This document shows positions 7,966 to 18,346 of a DNA stretch of 64,000 nucleotides, piece by piece. The DNA is from Flavobacteriaceae bacterium (GTDB lineage Bacteria; Bacteroidota; Bacteroidia; Flavobacteriales; Flavobacteriaceae). Below the pieces are notes generated by a model. It was not told the origin of the DNA, ran no database searches, and saw nothing but the letters and a program-made list of their open reading frames with translations. The DNA lies in contig JAENXC010000002.1 of the NCBI GenBank assembly GCA_016649715.1, positions 1-64,000 of the forward strand, read 5' to 3'. A program made the translations under genes and the position numbers. How positions within the stretch are numbered: position 1 is the stretch's first letter; each line of letters begins with the position of its first letter.

Positions 7966-10725
7966 ATGCAAAATAATTTTTTTGTAATTGTAATAATTTT
8001 ATTGTCAACGCTTGGAGTGTTTGGACAAACTGACCAAAACATTACGGTTACGTTCAATAATACCCCTTTAAATGATGCGGTTTTGAAAGTGGAAACTCTT
8101 TCAAACAAAACATTCTATTTTGATGAATCATGGTTGAAAGGACATTTTATAACCAAAACTTTTGAAAATGAATCGCTGCGGAATGTTCTTAACGGACTCT
8201 TTAGCAATACAAACATCAATTATGTTTTAAAGGATGGAAATGTAATCCTGCTCAATAATACGTACGTTTATACCGATTTACCTTCAGATTATTTCAATGA
8301 AAAGAAACCGGATGAAAAGAAAATTGAGGAAAACAATGCCCCGATATTTCAGGAAGAATATGCTTCGCAACAAACGGTTCAAAAAAGAAAATTGGTGACC
8401 ATTGGGAAGCAAAGCCCAAATTCTGCCAATAAAACCTACAACCTTTCCGGCGTTTTTAAAAATTCAAAAACAGGCGAACCGCTTCAAAATCTTTCCATTT
8501 CAAACATTGACAGAACCAAATATGCCGTAACCGATTCCGATGGACGATTCAGTATTCGTCTTCCATCTGGGCTGAACAAATTGGAAACTAATCTTTTGGG
8601 TTTTGAAAAAATCCGTCAAGACGTAATTATGTACGGCGATGGCTCACTGAATATTGATTTGAGGGAAAACACCGAATCGCTTGAAGAAGTGGTGGTTAAG
8701 TCCAAAAAAGACGCAAACGTGCGCGATGCCGTGGTGGGCGTTACCAATATTGATATTGAATCCATCAAAACAATCCCGCTGGTTTTGGGCGAGCGCGACA
8801 TTCTGAAAGTTGCCACCACAATGCCCGGAATAAAAACAACGGGCGAAGGTTCCAGCGGTTTCAACGTTCGCGGTGGAAGAGCGGATCAGAACCTTATTTT
8901 GTTGGACGACGCCGTGCTTTACAATCCATCTCACTTTTTGGGCTTTTTTTCCGCAGTAAACCCTTTTACCACGGGAAGTTTGGAAATTTACAAAGCCAGT
9001 ATTCCCGCGGAATACGGCGGACGGCTTTCTTCGGTTTTTGATATTGAAACCAAATCGGGAAGTATGGAAAAATTTAAGGGCGAAGGCTCCGTTGGCCCAA
9101 TAACCGCAAATCTTGCCGTAGAATTTCCTGTAGTAAAGGAAAAAGCTTCGTTGATTGCAGGCTTTAGAGCTACCTATTCCGATTGGATATTAAGAAGCCT
9201 TGACGAAGAAGAACTGAAAAATAGTGAAGCTTCCTTTTATGACGGCATCGTAAAATACAAACACAATATTGATAACAACAATAATATTCAAGCTACGGTC
9301 TATTTCAGCAAAGACCGTTTCAGCATCACTTCCGATTCTATTTTTGATTACAACAACCGTTTGATTTCGTTGAAATACGGACATACTTTTAGTGAAAAAA
9401 GCAGGGCTGAACTCGTTTTGGTAAACAGCCAATACAAATACGGAATAAACTATGAAGCTGACGCCAACGAGGATTTTGATTTTGGTTATGAACTCAACGA
9501 ATATCAAGCAAAGCTGAACTTCAATTATAAACTGAGCAACAAACACAAACTGAGTTATGGTCTAAGCAGCAAGTTATATTCCATAGACCCGGGAACCATT
9601 GCACCCATCGGTATAAATTCAGATGTGAAAGCAAAAACGGTAGATCGCGAAAGAGGATTGGAATCTGCAATTTACGTGGCCGATTTGTTCGAAGTGAGCG
9701 ACAAATTGCTGCTCGATGTTGGTTTGCGTTATTCGCTTTATGCAGCGTTGGGCGCCGCTACCCAAAATGTATATGCCGAAAGCCAACCCAGAAGCGAAAG
9801 TTCGGTAATTGAAGTGAAAACCTACGGAAATAACGAATTTATAAAAACCTATGGCGGCCCTGAATACCGGATTTCAGCGCGTTATTTGTTGGGGAACGAT
9901 TTTTCGGTAAAGGGTGGTTTCAACACAACCATTCAATATTTGCACCTGCTTTCCACAAATACCACCCAGTCGCCAACAGATATTTGGAAACTATCCGATT
10001 TGAATATTGCGCCACAACGCGCCAATCAATACAGTTTGGGCTTCTTTAAAAATCTTTCCGGGAAAGATGTTGAATTCAGTATTGAAGGTTATTATAAGCA
10101 AATGAAAGATTTGCTAGATTATAAAATTGGCGCACAGTTAATTTTAAATGACGACCTTGAAACCGAACTTTTGCAGGGCGAAGGAAAAGCCTACGGCGTG
10201 GAATTTCTTGTGAAAAAGAATAGCGGCAGATTTAATGGATATGTTGGTTACAGTTATTCGCGTTCCTTCGTGAAATTGGACAGTCAACTTATTCAGGAAC
10301 GCGTAAACAATGGCGATTTTTTCTCTGCAAATTATGACAAACCACATGATTTTTCAGTGGTTGCAAACTACAAACTCACGAAACGTTTTAGCTTTTCTGG
10401 CAACTTTACATATCAAACCGGGCGGCCAATTACGTACCCCATTGGGCGTTATATTTTCGCAGGCGAGGAACAAGTGCTTTACAGCGACCGCAACCAATTC
10501 CGTATTCCAGACTATTATCGTTTGGATTTGGGCGTAAACATTGAGGGCAACCACAAACTGAAAAAACTGGCGCACAGTTTTATCAATATTTCAGTTTATA
10601 ATGTTCTGGGCAGAAACAATCCGTATTCTGTATTTTTTGTGAATGACGAAGGGCAGATAAAAGCATACAAAACCTCGATATTTTCGGTCCCAGTACCAAC
10701 CGTAACGTATAACTTTAAGTTTTAG
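7966..10725 (+). CDS. TonB-dependent receptor with STN and carboxypeptidase-like domains
   Basis: Signal peptide, STN-like N-terminus, carboxypeptidase-like repeat, plug (GFNVRGGRADQNLILLDDAVLYNPSHFLG), barrel ending in F. Confidence 0.92.
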   Translation: MQNNFFVIVIILLSTLGVFGQTDQNITVTFNNTPLNDAVLKVETLSNKTFYFDESWLKGHFITKTFENESLRNVLNGLFSNTNINYVLKDGNVILLNNTYVYTDLPSDYFNEKKPDEKKIEENNAPIFQEEYASQQTVQKRKLVTIGKQSPNSANKTYNLSGVFKNSKTGEPLQNLSISNIDRTKYAVTDSDGRFSIRLPSGLNKLETNLLGFEKIRQDVIMYGDGSLNIDLRENTESLEEVVVKSKKDANVRDAVVGVTNIDIESIKTIPLVLGERDILKVATTMPGIKTTGEGSSGFNVRGGRADQNLILLDDAVLYNPSHFLGFFSAVNPFTTGSLEIYKASIPAEYGGRLSSVFDIETKSGSMEKFKGEGSVGPITANLAVEFPVVKEKASLIAGFRATYSDWILRSLDEEELKNSEASFYDGIVKYKHNIDNNNNIQATVYFSKDRFSITSDSIFDYNNRLISLKYGHTFSEKSRAELVLVNSQYKYGINYEADANEDFDFGYELNEYQAKLNFNYKLSNKHKLSYGLSSKLYSIDPGTIAPIGINSDVKAKTVDRERGLESAIYVADLFEVSDKLLLDVGLRYSLYAALGAATQNVYAESQPRSESSVIEVKTYGNNEFIKTYGGPEYRISARYLLGNDFSVKGGFNTTIQYLHLLSTNTTQSPTDIWKLSDLNIAPQRANQYSLGFFKNLSGKDVEFSIEGYYKQMKDLLDYKIGAQLILNDDLETELLQGEGKAYGVEFLVKKNSGRFNGYVGYSYSRSFVKLDSQLIQERVNNGDFFSANYDKPHDFSVVANYKLTKRFSFSGNFTYQTGRPITYPIGRYIFAGEEQVLYSDRNQFRIPDYYRLDLGVNIEGNHKLKKLAHSFINISVYNVLGRNNPYSVFFVNDEGQIKAYKTSIFSVPVPTVTYNFKF

Positions 10726-10727
10726 GG

Positions 10728-11939
10728 ATGATGAAGAAAACAACAATATATACTGCATTTCTTTCAATACTACTCTTTCAAATGGGCTGCACAGAGCCTT
10801 ATGAAATAGAGACAGTGAATTATGAAAAAGTCTTGGTGGTGGAAAGTACCATTACTGACGAAATGAAACCACAGATTGTAAAACTGAGCCGAACGTCAAC
10901 CCTTGAGAATCCTGGAGTTTTAATTGAAAATAACGCTTCAGTTATGGTTGAAGCAAGCAATGGTCAAACTTTTAGCTTTTCGCAAAACAACGAAATAGGA
11001 TTTTATGTTTCAGATCAAGCTTTTAGCGCGCAACCCAATGTTTCGTATACCTTAAACATTCATACTCAAGATGGCAAACAGTATACTTCTTCCGCAGTTA
11101 TTCTGCCTCCGGTAGTTGGAATGGACGAGGTTTACACTGAACGGATTGTGGATGCAACAAATAATAAGGACGGTGTACAGGTTTTGGTAAATACGGAAGA
11201 CCCTACGGGCAATGCTAGATATTTTAGGTATGAATATGAAGAAACCTATAAAATTACCGCCCCCTATCCATCGTCATTTGATGCTGAAATTATAAATTTG
11301 AATGAACAGAATTTTACATTCGATGTAAAACTTACGCCAAAAACACCTCAGGAAATTTGCTATTTGGGCGAAAAATCCATAGGAATTAACCAAACTTCTA
11401 CCACTGAATTTAATGAAAATAGGGTATTCCATTTCCCCGTTAGATATCTCTCAAAATTTGACCCTAAAATCCAAACCCGATACAGCATTTTGGTAAAACA
11501 ATATGTGCAAAGCGTTGAGGCCTATACTTTTTATAAAATCGTGAAAGAATTGGGAAGTGTAGAAAGTCTTCTTTCTCAAGGACAGCCAGGCTATGTGGCT
11601 GGAAATATGGTTTCCAAAGCTAACCCGGACGAAAAAGTACTCGGTTTTTTTGAAGCTTCATCTATGACTTCGCGAAGAATTTATTTCAATTATGAAGATT
11701 TCGGTTTGGAAAAACCACCCTATTTTGAGGACTGTGAAGTTCTTTTTCTCGACTATTTGGACAATACAACCCTTGACAACGACCCTAATGAGCGGGAAGT
11801 TTTGTTCGTTAGTATTAAATATGATAATTACCAAGTATTGGGAGTGGGACAGCAAACAATTTATACAATTGTGAAGCCTCGATGTGGCGACTGTACTACA
11901 TTTTCATCAAACGTAAGACCCGATTTTTGGGAAGATTGA
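10728..11939 (+). CDS. DUF4249 family lipoprotein
   Basis: Lipobox LFQMGCTEPYEIE; DUF4249-like sequence; directly follows the TonB receptor. Confidence 0.82.
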   Translation: MMKKTTIYTAFLSILLFQMGCTEPYEIETVNYEKVLVVESTITDEMKPQIVKLSRTSTLENPGVLIENNASVMVEASNGQTFSFSQNNEIGFYVSDQAFSAQPNVSYTLNIHTQDGKQYTSSAVILPPVVGMDEVYTERIVDATNNKDGVQVLVNTEDPTGNARYFRYEYEETYKITAPYPSSFDAEIINLNEQNFTFDVKLTPKTPQEICYLGEKSIGINQTSTTEFNENRVFHFPVRYLSKFDPKIQTRYSILVKQYVQSVEAYTFYKIVKELGSVESLLSQGQPGYVAGNMVSKANPDEKVLGFFEASSMTSRRIYFNYEDFGLEKPPYFEDCEVLFLDYLDNTTLDNDPNEREVLFVSIKYDNYQVLGVGQQTIYTIVKPRCGDCTTFSSNVRPDFWED

Positions 11940-11941
11940 TT

Positions 11942-13675
11942 ATGACAAAAAAACTAATTTTTATAGTATTCGTTTTCTTCGGAATAGTAGCACAAGCTCA
12001 GATTCCTATGGGAGAATTTTTGGTTGATAAAGATGTTTTTCCGGAGGAAAAAGTTGAGCTTTCCATAAACTCAAATGTGTTGTTAGCAGGGGAGTTGCTT
12101 CAGTACAAGGCTTTCAATCTTGATGTTGCAAACAAGCCGAGCAAACTCAGTAAAATTCTTTACGTTTCATTGCGGAATGAAAACGATTCGGTAGTTTTCA
12201 GCCATAAATTGAAAGTGGAAAACGGAGCTGCCAACGGAGACTTTTTTATTCCTTCCTCTTTAAAAACCGGAGTTTACAGGCTTATTGGTTATACCAATTT
12301 TTCACGGAACAACAGGCAAAACGCTTATGTTGAAAAAAATATTTACCTCATAAATACCTTTGTAAAAACGGTTGAAACAAAAAAAGTTACAGATACCGTA
12401 AATGTAAAATTGGCACCCAAAAGCGATGTTGGTTTCTTATATAAAGAGAACAAAAACGAAAAAGTTGAAATTACTTTAAACAAGCAGACTTATGGTTTCC
12501 GCGAAAAGGTAACGTTGAACCTTGAAAACCGTTTGGGCAACAAAGAGGGAAACTACGTACTTTCCGTGAGGAAAATAAATCCAGTGGAGATTTCGGGTAA
12601 CTTTTCAAAAAAAATAAATGATCTGTCTTCGGAAATAGTTTATATCCCCGAACTGCGGGGCGAGATTATTTCTGGAGTAGTTTTATCTAAAATTGATAAT
12701 GCACCTGTTGCAAACAAAGAAGTATCACTTACCATTCCCGAAAAGGATTTCGTCTTTAAGATTGCGAAAACCGATGCGAACGGAAGATTTTTCTTTTCTG
12801 TGAGTGAAGGATATAATGCTGAAAAGAGCATTGTTCAACTTTATGATTCCGAAAAGGAAGCCGCCAATTACTCCCTCGTTTTGGACAGCAAAGATTTTGA
12901 ATTGGGAAAAAGTGATGCCACCGAATTAAAGCTGGATGCAAATTTAAAAGACTGGCTTCAAAACCGAAGTGTGCAATTGCAAATAGAAAACGCATATTTT
13001 GATCTAAAAAAGGACAGCATTTTAAGTAACAAAATAAATCCGGCGTTTTACGATAATTTGGGAACGCTCTTTTTACTGGACGATTACACACGTTTTTCCA
13101 CTGTGAGAGAAACATTTGTGGAAGTCGTTACCCTTGCAGCAGTAAGGGGTTCTGGTGAAAACAGCAGGTTTTTGGTCAACAATGAATACGACCCAAACAG
13201 GGTTGCGAAATTCAATGATGTTCCCCCGTTGGTGCTAATGGATGGTATGTTGGTCCAAAACAATAATGACCTCATTAACTACAACGCCCGCGAAATAAAG
13301 AGCATTCGAGTGGTTGCCCAGCCCTACCGCTACGGTCCAAAAATATACAGTGGCATAATTGCCGTGGAAACCAAAAAGGGAGATTTTCAGCCAACACTAT
13401 CAAAAGATTACATAGTAGCGTTAATGCTACCGCCGGCAGTTAAGAAAAAGAAACAATATCGCCCAGTTTACAGTGAAAAATCAACACTTTCAAGAATTCC
13501 TGATTTTAGGGTACAATTGCTCTGGCAGCCAAATTTGAAGTTTTCATCAGAAAATAATTCGAGTTCTTTTTACACTTCGGATGTTTCGGGTGTCTTTGAA
13601 ATTTCTTTGGAAGGCTTTACCGATGATGGTAAATTTGTTTTTACAGAAAGCTATTTCACAGTAGCGGAAAATTAA
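11942..13675 (+). CDS. Exported MG-domain-like protein with a TonB-plug-like C-terminal segment
   Basis: Signal peptide MTKKLIFIVFVFFGIVAQAQ; VFPEEKVELSINSNVLLAGELLQYKA; later PLVLMDGMLVQNNNDLINYNAREIKSIRVV..GIIAVETKKG. Confidence 0.7.
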   Translation: MTKKLIFIVFVFFGIVAQAQIPMGEFLVDKDVFPEEKVELSINSNVLLAGELLQYKAFNLDVANKPSKLSKILYVSLRNENDSVVFSHKLKVENGAANGDFFIPSSLKTGVYRLIGYTNFSRNNRQNAYVEKNIYLINTFVKTVETKKVTDTVNVKLAPKSDVGFLYKENKNEKVEITLNKQTYGFREKVTLNLENRLGNKEGNYVLSVRKINPVEISGNFSKKINDLSSEIVYIPELRGEIISGVVLSKIDNAPVANKEVSLTIPEKDFVFKIAKTDANGRFFFSVSEGYNAEKSIVQLYDSEKEAANYSLVLDSKDFELGKSDATELKLDANLKDWLQNRSVQLQIENAYFDLKKDSILSNKINPAFYDNLGTLFLLDDYTRFSTVRETFVEVVTLAAVRGSGENSRFLVNNEYDPNRVAKFNDVPPLVLMDGMLVQNNNDLINYNAREIKSIRVVAQPYRYGPKIYSGIIAVETKKGDFQPTLSKDYIVALMLPPAVKKKKQYRPVYSEKSTLSRIPDFRVQLLWQPNLKFSSENNSSSFYTSDVSGVFEISLEGFTDDGKFVFTESYFTVAEN

Positions 13676-13774
13676 CATTTTGTGTTAAAATTTTAAGCTC
13701 TTTTGTTAAAATTCTTAAAAAAATGTTATAACTTTAGCTTCCATAGTTTAGACATCATTAACTAGTTTTTCTCT

Positions 13775-13945
13775 ATGCTTCACTGGAAAGCCACATATAT
13801 TATATTGGCCATCGTCTTTGGAATCATTGGTTTCATTGGCATTGGCGATGGCGGGCTACAACCAGCAAAATATATTTGCGGAATATTTGTTATTTTAGTG
13901 CTCTCGTTTTGGGTAGTAGATTTGGCAAATAGAAAGCGCGGATAA
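13775..13945 (+). CDS. Small DUF1328-like membrane protein (57-codon ORF, absent from the ORF track)
   Basis: MLHWKATYIILAIVFGIIGFIGIGDGGLQPAKYICGIFVILVLSFWVVDLANRKRG. Confidence 0.75.
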   Translation: MLHWKATYIILAIVFGIIGFIGIGDGGLQPAKYICGIFVILVLSFWVVDLANRKRG

Positions 13946-14012
13946 CTTTTTTTTAAAATCTTCGGCCCCTTTGTTTTTACTGCCAACTGCAACTGAACAC
14001 AGACACTTCTTC

Positions 14013-15120
14013 CTAAAGTTCATCCTTCTTTTCTTTCTGCCCCGTCATCATCAAATAAGCTTTCAAAAACCCATCAATCTCGCCATCCAGCATGGCGTCG
14101 GTGTTTCCCGTTTCGTGGGCGGTGCGCACGTCTTTAACCAATTTGTAAGGGTGCAAAACGTAGTTGCGTATCTGCGAGCCCCATTCTATGGCAAGTTTGC
14201 TATCCTCAATTTCGGCTCGTTGCGCAAGTTGTTTACGAAGTTCTATTTCATAAAGCTGCGATTTCAACATCTGCATCGCCTTTTCGCGATTGTCCAGTTG
14301 ACTTCGGGTTTCGCTGTTGTGGATTATGATTCCAGTAGGGTGGTGGGTAAGGATTGCCTTGGTTTCTACTTTATTCACATTCTGTCCGCCGGCACCGCTA
14401 CTCCGTGCAAAATCCCACGAAATATCGGCGGGATTTATTTCAATCTCAATTGTATCGTCCACCAACGGGTAGACGTAAACACTTGCAAAACTGGTGTGCC
14501 GTTTCGCATTGCTATCAAAAGGCGAAATGCGCACCAAACGGTGCACGCCGTTTTCACTCTTCAGCCAACCGAAGGCATATTCGCCCTCAATTTCAAGTGT
14601 TACGGTTTTCACACCCGCCACATCGCCTGCTTGAAAGTTGAGTTCCTTTACTTTATAACCGTTTTTTTGCGCCCACATTAGGTACATACGCATTAGCATT
14701 TGCGCCCAATCGCAGCTTTCGGTGCCACCGGCGCCAGCGGTAATTTGTAGCACGGCACTCATATCGTCGCCCTCTTCGCCCAGCATATTTCGGAACTCCA
14801 AAGCTTCTATTGCGATTTCGGCTTTTTTAAAAGCTGCGTCTACATTTTCAGCAACTCCTTCGCCTTCTTTGTAAAAATCGAGTAGGATTTCGGCTTCTTC
14901 GGTAAGACTTGTAGCGGTTTCATAGTCTGTGACCCATTTTTTTTTGGTGCGCAACACCTTCATAAAAACTTCTGCTTCACGAGGGTTGTTCCAAAAATTG
15001 GGATCGAATGTTTTTTCTTCGTCGTTTGTAATTTCTATGCTTTTGCCAGCAATGTCAAAGATATCGCCTCAAGGCATCTAACCGTGTCTTAAGGTCTTTG
15101 ATTTGGTCTGTTGTGGTCAT
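14013..15120 (-). CDS. prfB: Peptide chain release factor 2 with programmed +1 frameshift
   Basis: GAGGQNVNKVETKA motif; upstream frame MTTTDQIKDLKTRLDALRRYL-TGA-C continues in +1 frame as DIAGKSIEITNDEEKTFDPNFWNNPREAEVFMKVLR. Confidence 0.95.
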
Positions 15121-15246
15121 AATTAGGTAAGAATTTCAGCAAAAATACCATTAACTTCGTGAGCGTAACATATTTTTCGGCTAATTTTATACATTCAAAT
15201 AAATAGGTATTTCCGAAGTGATAATTCTTTTTTTAAATTGTTCCTC

Positions 15247-15876
15247 ATGAATAAAATACTCGTCTTTTTCGCATTAATTTTAACAAGTATTTGTTTCGCC
15301 CAAAATGATGAAGGCTTTGTGGATGCACTGGTTGCCCAAAAAATGGCGGAACTTGAAATGCAGGAAAACCCTGAATATTTTTTCAGAAAGGACTATTGCG
15401 ATGGAAACATCCAAATGTTCGTAATGCCCGATGGAAGTACTTGTACATCGAAGTCAACGTATTATGCGGTTTATGTTTTTTGGAAAGAGGATAAAGATAA
15501 TTTGAAGTTCCAAAAATTTGATAATTGTGGAAGTTTTAAACCGCTAACAATCAGTATCAACAAAACAATGGCAAAAGTATTAAAAGATAAACAAGCGCTG
15601 AAAACAGAGGAGGTAAAGCCTTATCAACCTGAAAAAGTTGACAATAACGCTTATGGCAATATGTCCGTGAAATCTTGCCATAAGGAATATAAATTTGTTT
15701 TTGAAGGGAAGATTTTTGAAAAGAGTTTTAAGGAATTTGATTTGACAGACGATTCTAAAAACAAAAACGTAAATGCGGATTACAACAATTCGCTAAACGT
15801 GATTAAACTTGACAACGAAATTTCAGAAATAGTGAAGAATTTTGAAAAAAGCGGAAGATTTTTTCGAGAAAACTAA
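15247..15876 (+). CDS. Hypothetical exported protein
   Basis: Signal peptide MNKILVFFALILTSICFAQ. Confidence 0.65.
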   Translation: MNKILVFFALILTSICFAQNDEGFVDALVAQKMAELEMQENPEYFFRKDYCDGNIQMFVMPDGSTCTSKSTYYAVYVFWKEDKDNLKFQKFDNCGSFKPLTISINKTMAKVLKDKQALKTEEVKPYQPEKVDNNAYGNMSVKSCHKEYKFVFEGKIFEKSFKEFDLTDDSKNKNVNADYNNSLNVIKLDNEISEIVKNFEKSGRFFREN

Positions 15877-15885
15877 AACATAAAA

Positions 15886-16911
15886 ATGATTATAGATTTA
15901 AGAAGTGACACCGTTACCCGCCCCACACCGGGAATGATGCAAGCAATACAAAATGCTGAAGTGGGTGACGATGTTTATAAAGAAGACCCCACGGCCAACA
16001 AACTGGAACAAAAACTCGCCGAAATGTTCGGGATGGACACTGCTCTGTTTTTCCCCACGGGAAGTATGGCCAACCAAGCAGCGATAAAAATACACACCCA
16101 GCCCGGCGAACAATTGATTGCCGATAAATGGGCCCACGTATACAATTACGAAGGTGGCGGCATTTCCTTCAACAGCGGGGTTTCCTGTAAATTGATTGAT
16201 GGTAACCGCGGGATGATTACCGCAGCCCAGGTGGAGGAAAACATCAACCCTCCAGATTTTTATCACAGTCCGTTAACGAGTTTGGTTTGTTTGGAGAATA
16301 CTACAAATAAAGGCGGCGGCGCGTGTTATGATTTTTCTGAATTTGAAAAAATCCGAAAAGTTTGCGACAATCACAAGTTGGGACTTCATTTGGACGGTGC
16401 ACGTATTTGGAATGCCTTAATTGCAAAAAAAGAAAACCCAAAGGATTTCGGAAAAATTTTTGACACTATTTCCGTTTGCCTTAGCAAAGGTTTGGGAGCG
16501 CCAATGGGCAGCGTTTTGTTGGGCAATAAAGAAATTATGAAAAAAGCCATTCGCGTCCGCAAAGTGCTGGGCGGCGGGATGCGACAAATTGGTTTTATGG
16601 CTGCTGCCGGGATTTACGCGTTGGACAATCACGTGAAAAGATTGGCCGAGGACCATAAAAAAGCTTCGGAAATTTCGGAAACGCTGGCAAAGCAATCTTA
16701 CATTAAAAAAGTGGAGCCAACCGAAACCAACATTGTTATTTTTTACCTTTCGGAAGGAATTTCCGAAGAAAAATTTATGAATGATTTACTTCAGAATAAC
16801 ATAAAAATAAGTGGAATGGGGCAGGGGAAACTCCGCATTGTTACCCATTTGGACTATACCGATGCAATGCACGAACGGTTTCTGCAAATCCTTAAAAGTT
16901 ATAAAAAATAG
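15886..16911 (+). CDS. ltaE: Low-specificity L-threonine aldolase
   Basis: IDLRSDTVTRPTPGM; GDDVYKEDPT; SVCLSKGLGAPMGSVL PLP-lysine region. Confidence 0.93.
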   Translation: MIIDLRSDTVTRPTPGMMQAIQNAEVGDDVYKEDPTANKLEQKLAEMFGMDTALFFPTGSMANQAAIKIHTQPGEQLIADKWAHVYNYEGGGISFNSGVSCKLIDGNRGMITAAQVEENINPPDFYHSPLTSLVCLENTTNKGGGACYDFSEFEKIRKVCDNHKLGLHLDGARIWNALIAKKENPKDFGKIFDTISVCLSKGLGAPMGSVLLGNKEIMKKAIRVRKVLGGGMRQIGFMAAAGIYALDNHVKRLAEDHKKASEISETLAKQSYIKKVEPTETNIVIFYLSEGISEEKFMNDLLQNNIKISGMGQGKLRIVTHLDYTDAMHERFLQILKSYKK

Positions 16912-16921
16912 AACTTCCACA

Positions 16922-18343
16922 ATGCTCGATATTTCAGCTATCTATACCGATTTGTACCAGTTGACAATGGCCCAGGTATATTTTAAAACCAAACCTAAGA
17001 GTACGGCGGTATTTGATTATTATTTCAGAAACAATCCTTTTAATGGCGGCTATACCATTTTTGCGGGACTTGAAAATATACTCGATATTATTGAAAACTT
17101 GCGGTTTACAGATACAGATATTGACTATTTGAAGAGTCACGGTTTTGAAGCGGACTTTCTGGAATACCTTCGGAATTTTAGGTTTTACGGGTCTATTTGT
17201 TCCGCTGCCGAAGGCGATATTGTTTTCCCAAACCGTCCCGTTTTGCAAGTGGAAGGTTGCATTATGGAAGTGCAGATTGTTGAAACCGTTTTGTTGAACA
17301 TCCTCAACTTTCAAACTTTGATTGCCACCAAAGCAAACCGTATTCGTCACAGTGCCGGCGATAAAGTTTTGCTCGACATGGGCTTGCGCCGTGCTCACGC
17401 CACGGGTGGCTATTACGCCAGTCGTGCTGCTGCCATTGGCGGTTTTGACAGTACGAGCAATGTGAAAGCTGCGGAAGATTTCAACATTCCATCTTCGGGG
17501 ACTATGGCCCATTCTTTTATTCAAAGCTATGTGGACGAGCTGGAGGCTTTTCGTGATTTTGCTGAATTTAGACCTAATAATTGTGTGTTTTTAGTGGATA
17601 CTTATAACACATTAAAAAGTGGAATGCCCAACGCAATTACCGTTGCAAAAGAAATGGAAAGTAGGGGCAGACGTTTGTTCGGAGTTCGTTTAGACAGTGG
17701 CGATTTGGCGTATTTAGCGAAAAGAACGCGCAAAATGCTCGATGATAATGGACTTGAATATGTGAAGATTGTTGCATCAAACCAATTGGATGAATACGTT
17801 ATAAAAAGTTTGAACGAGCAAAATGCTCCAATTGATATTTTTGGCGTGGGCACCAATTTGGTTACGGGCAAACCCGATGCAGCTTTGGACGGCGTGTATA
17901 AACTTTCTGAATACAACGGCGAACCGCGCCTAAAACTTTCGGAAAATATCATTAAAGTTTCGCTTCCATCAAAAAAGCAAGTGTATAGAATGATTGACCA
18001 AAATGGAATGTTTTACGGAGCCGACGTAATTGGCCTTGTTTCCGAAGCCGTGCCAGCCGGCAGGCAGGAAAAAATAACACAGATGTTCCATCCGTTTGAT
18101 GCCAATAAAAATTTGAATCTTCAAAACTTTGAGCACGAACCTTTACTGAGTGAAGTGATGACAAACGGGAAAAGAACAATTGAAAAAAGAACAGTTGCCG
18201 AAATTGCCGAATACGCCAAAGCCCGTTTGGCACTGTTACCCGAAGAATACAAGCGTTTTCAGAATCCACATATTTATAAAATTGGTTTGAGCGCAAAACT
18301 TAAAAACGAACGTGACCGGTTGATTGCAGAACATACATTTTGA
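16922..18343 (+). CDS. pncB: Nicotinate phosphoribosyltransferase
   Basis: IYTDLYQLTMAQVYF; LLDMGLRRAHATGGYYASRAAAIGGFDSTSNV; VRLDSGDL. Confidence 0.93.
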   Translation: MLDISAIYTDLYQLTMAQVYFKTKPKSTAVFDYYFRNNPFNGGYTIFAGLENILDIIENLRFTDTDIDYLKSHGFEADFLEYLRNFRFYGSICSAAEGDIVFPNRPVLQVEGCIMEVQIVETVLLNILNFQTLIATKANRIRHSAGDKVLLDMGLRRAHATGGYYASRAAAIGGFDSTSNVKAAEDFNIPSSGTMAHSFIQSYVDELEAFRDFAEFRPNNCVFLVDTYNTLKSGMPNAITVAKEMESRGRRLFGVRLDSGDLAYLAKRTRKMLDDNGLEYVKIVASNQLDEYVIKSLNEQNAPIDIFGVGTNLVTGKPDAALDGVYKLSEYNGEPRLKLSENIIKVSLPSKKQVYRMIDQNGMFYGADVIGLVSEAVPAGRQEKITQMFHPFDANKNLNLQNFEHEPLLSEVMTNGKRTIEKRTVAEIAEYAKARLALLPEEYKRFQNPHIYKIGLSAKLKNERDRLIAEHTF

Positions 18344-18346
18344 TAA

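Noticed and set aside
13971-14681. 236-aa plus-strand ORF opposite prfB
   Set aside because: Antisense shadow ORF of prfB.
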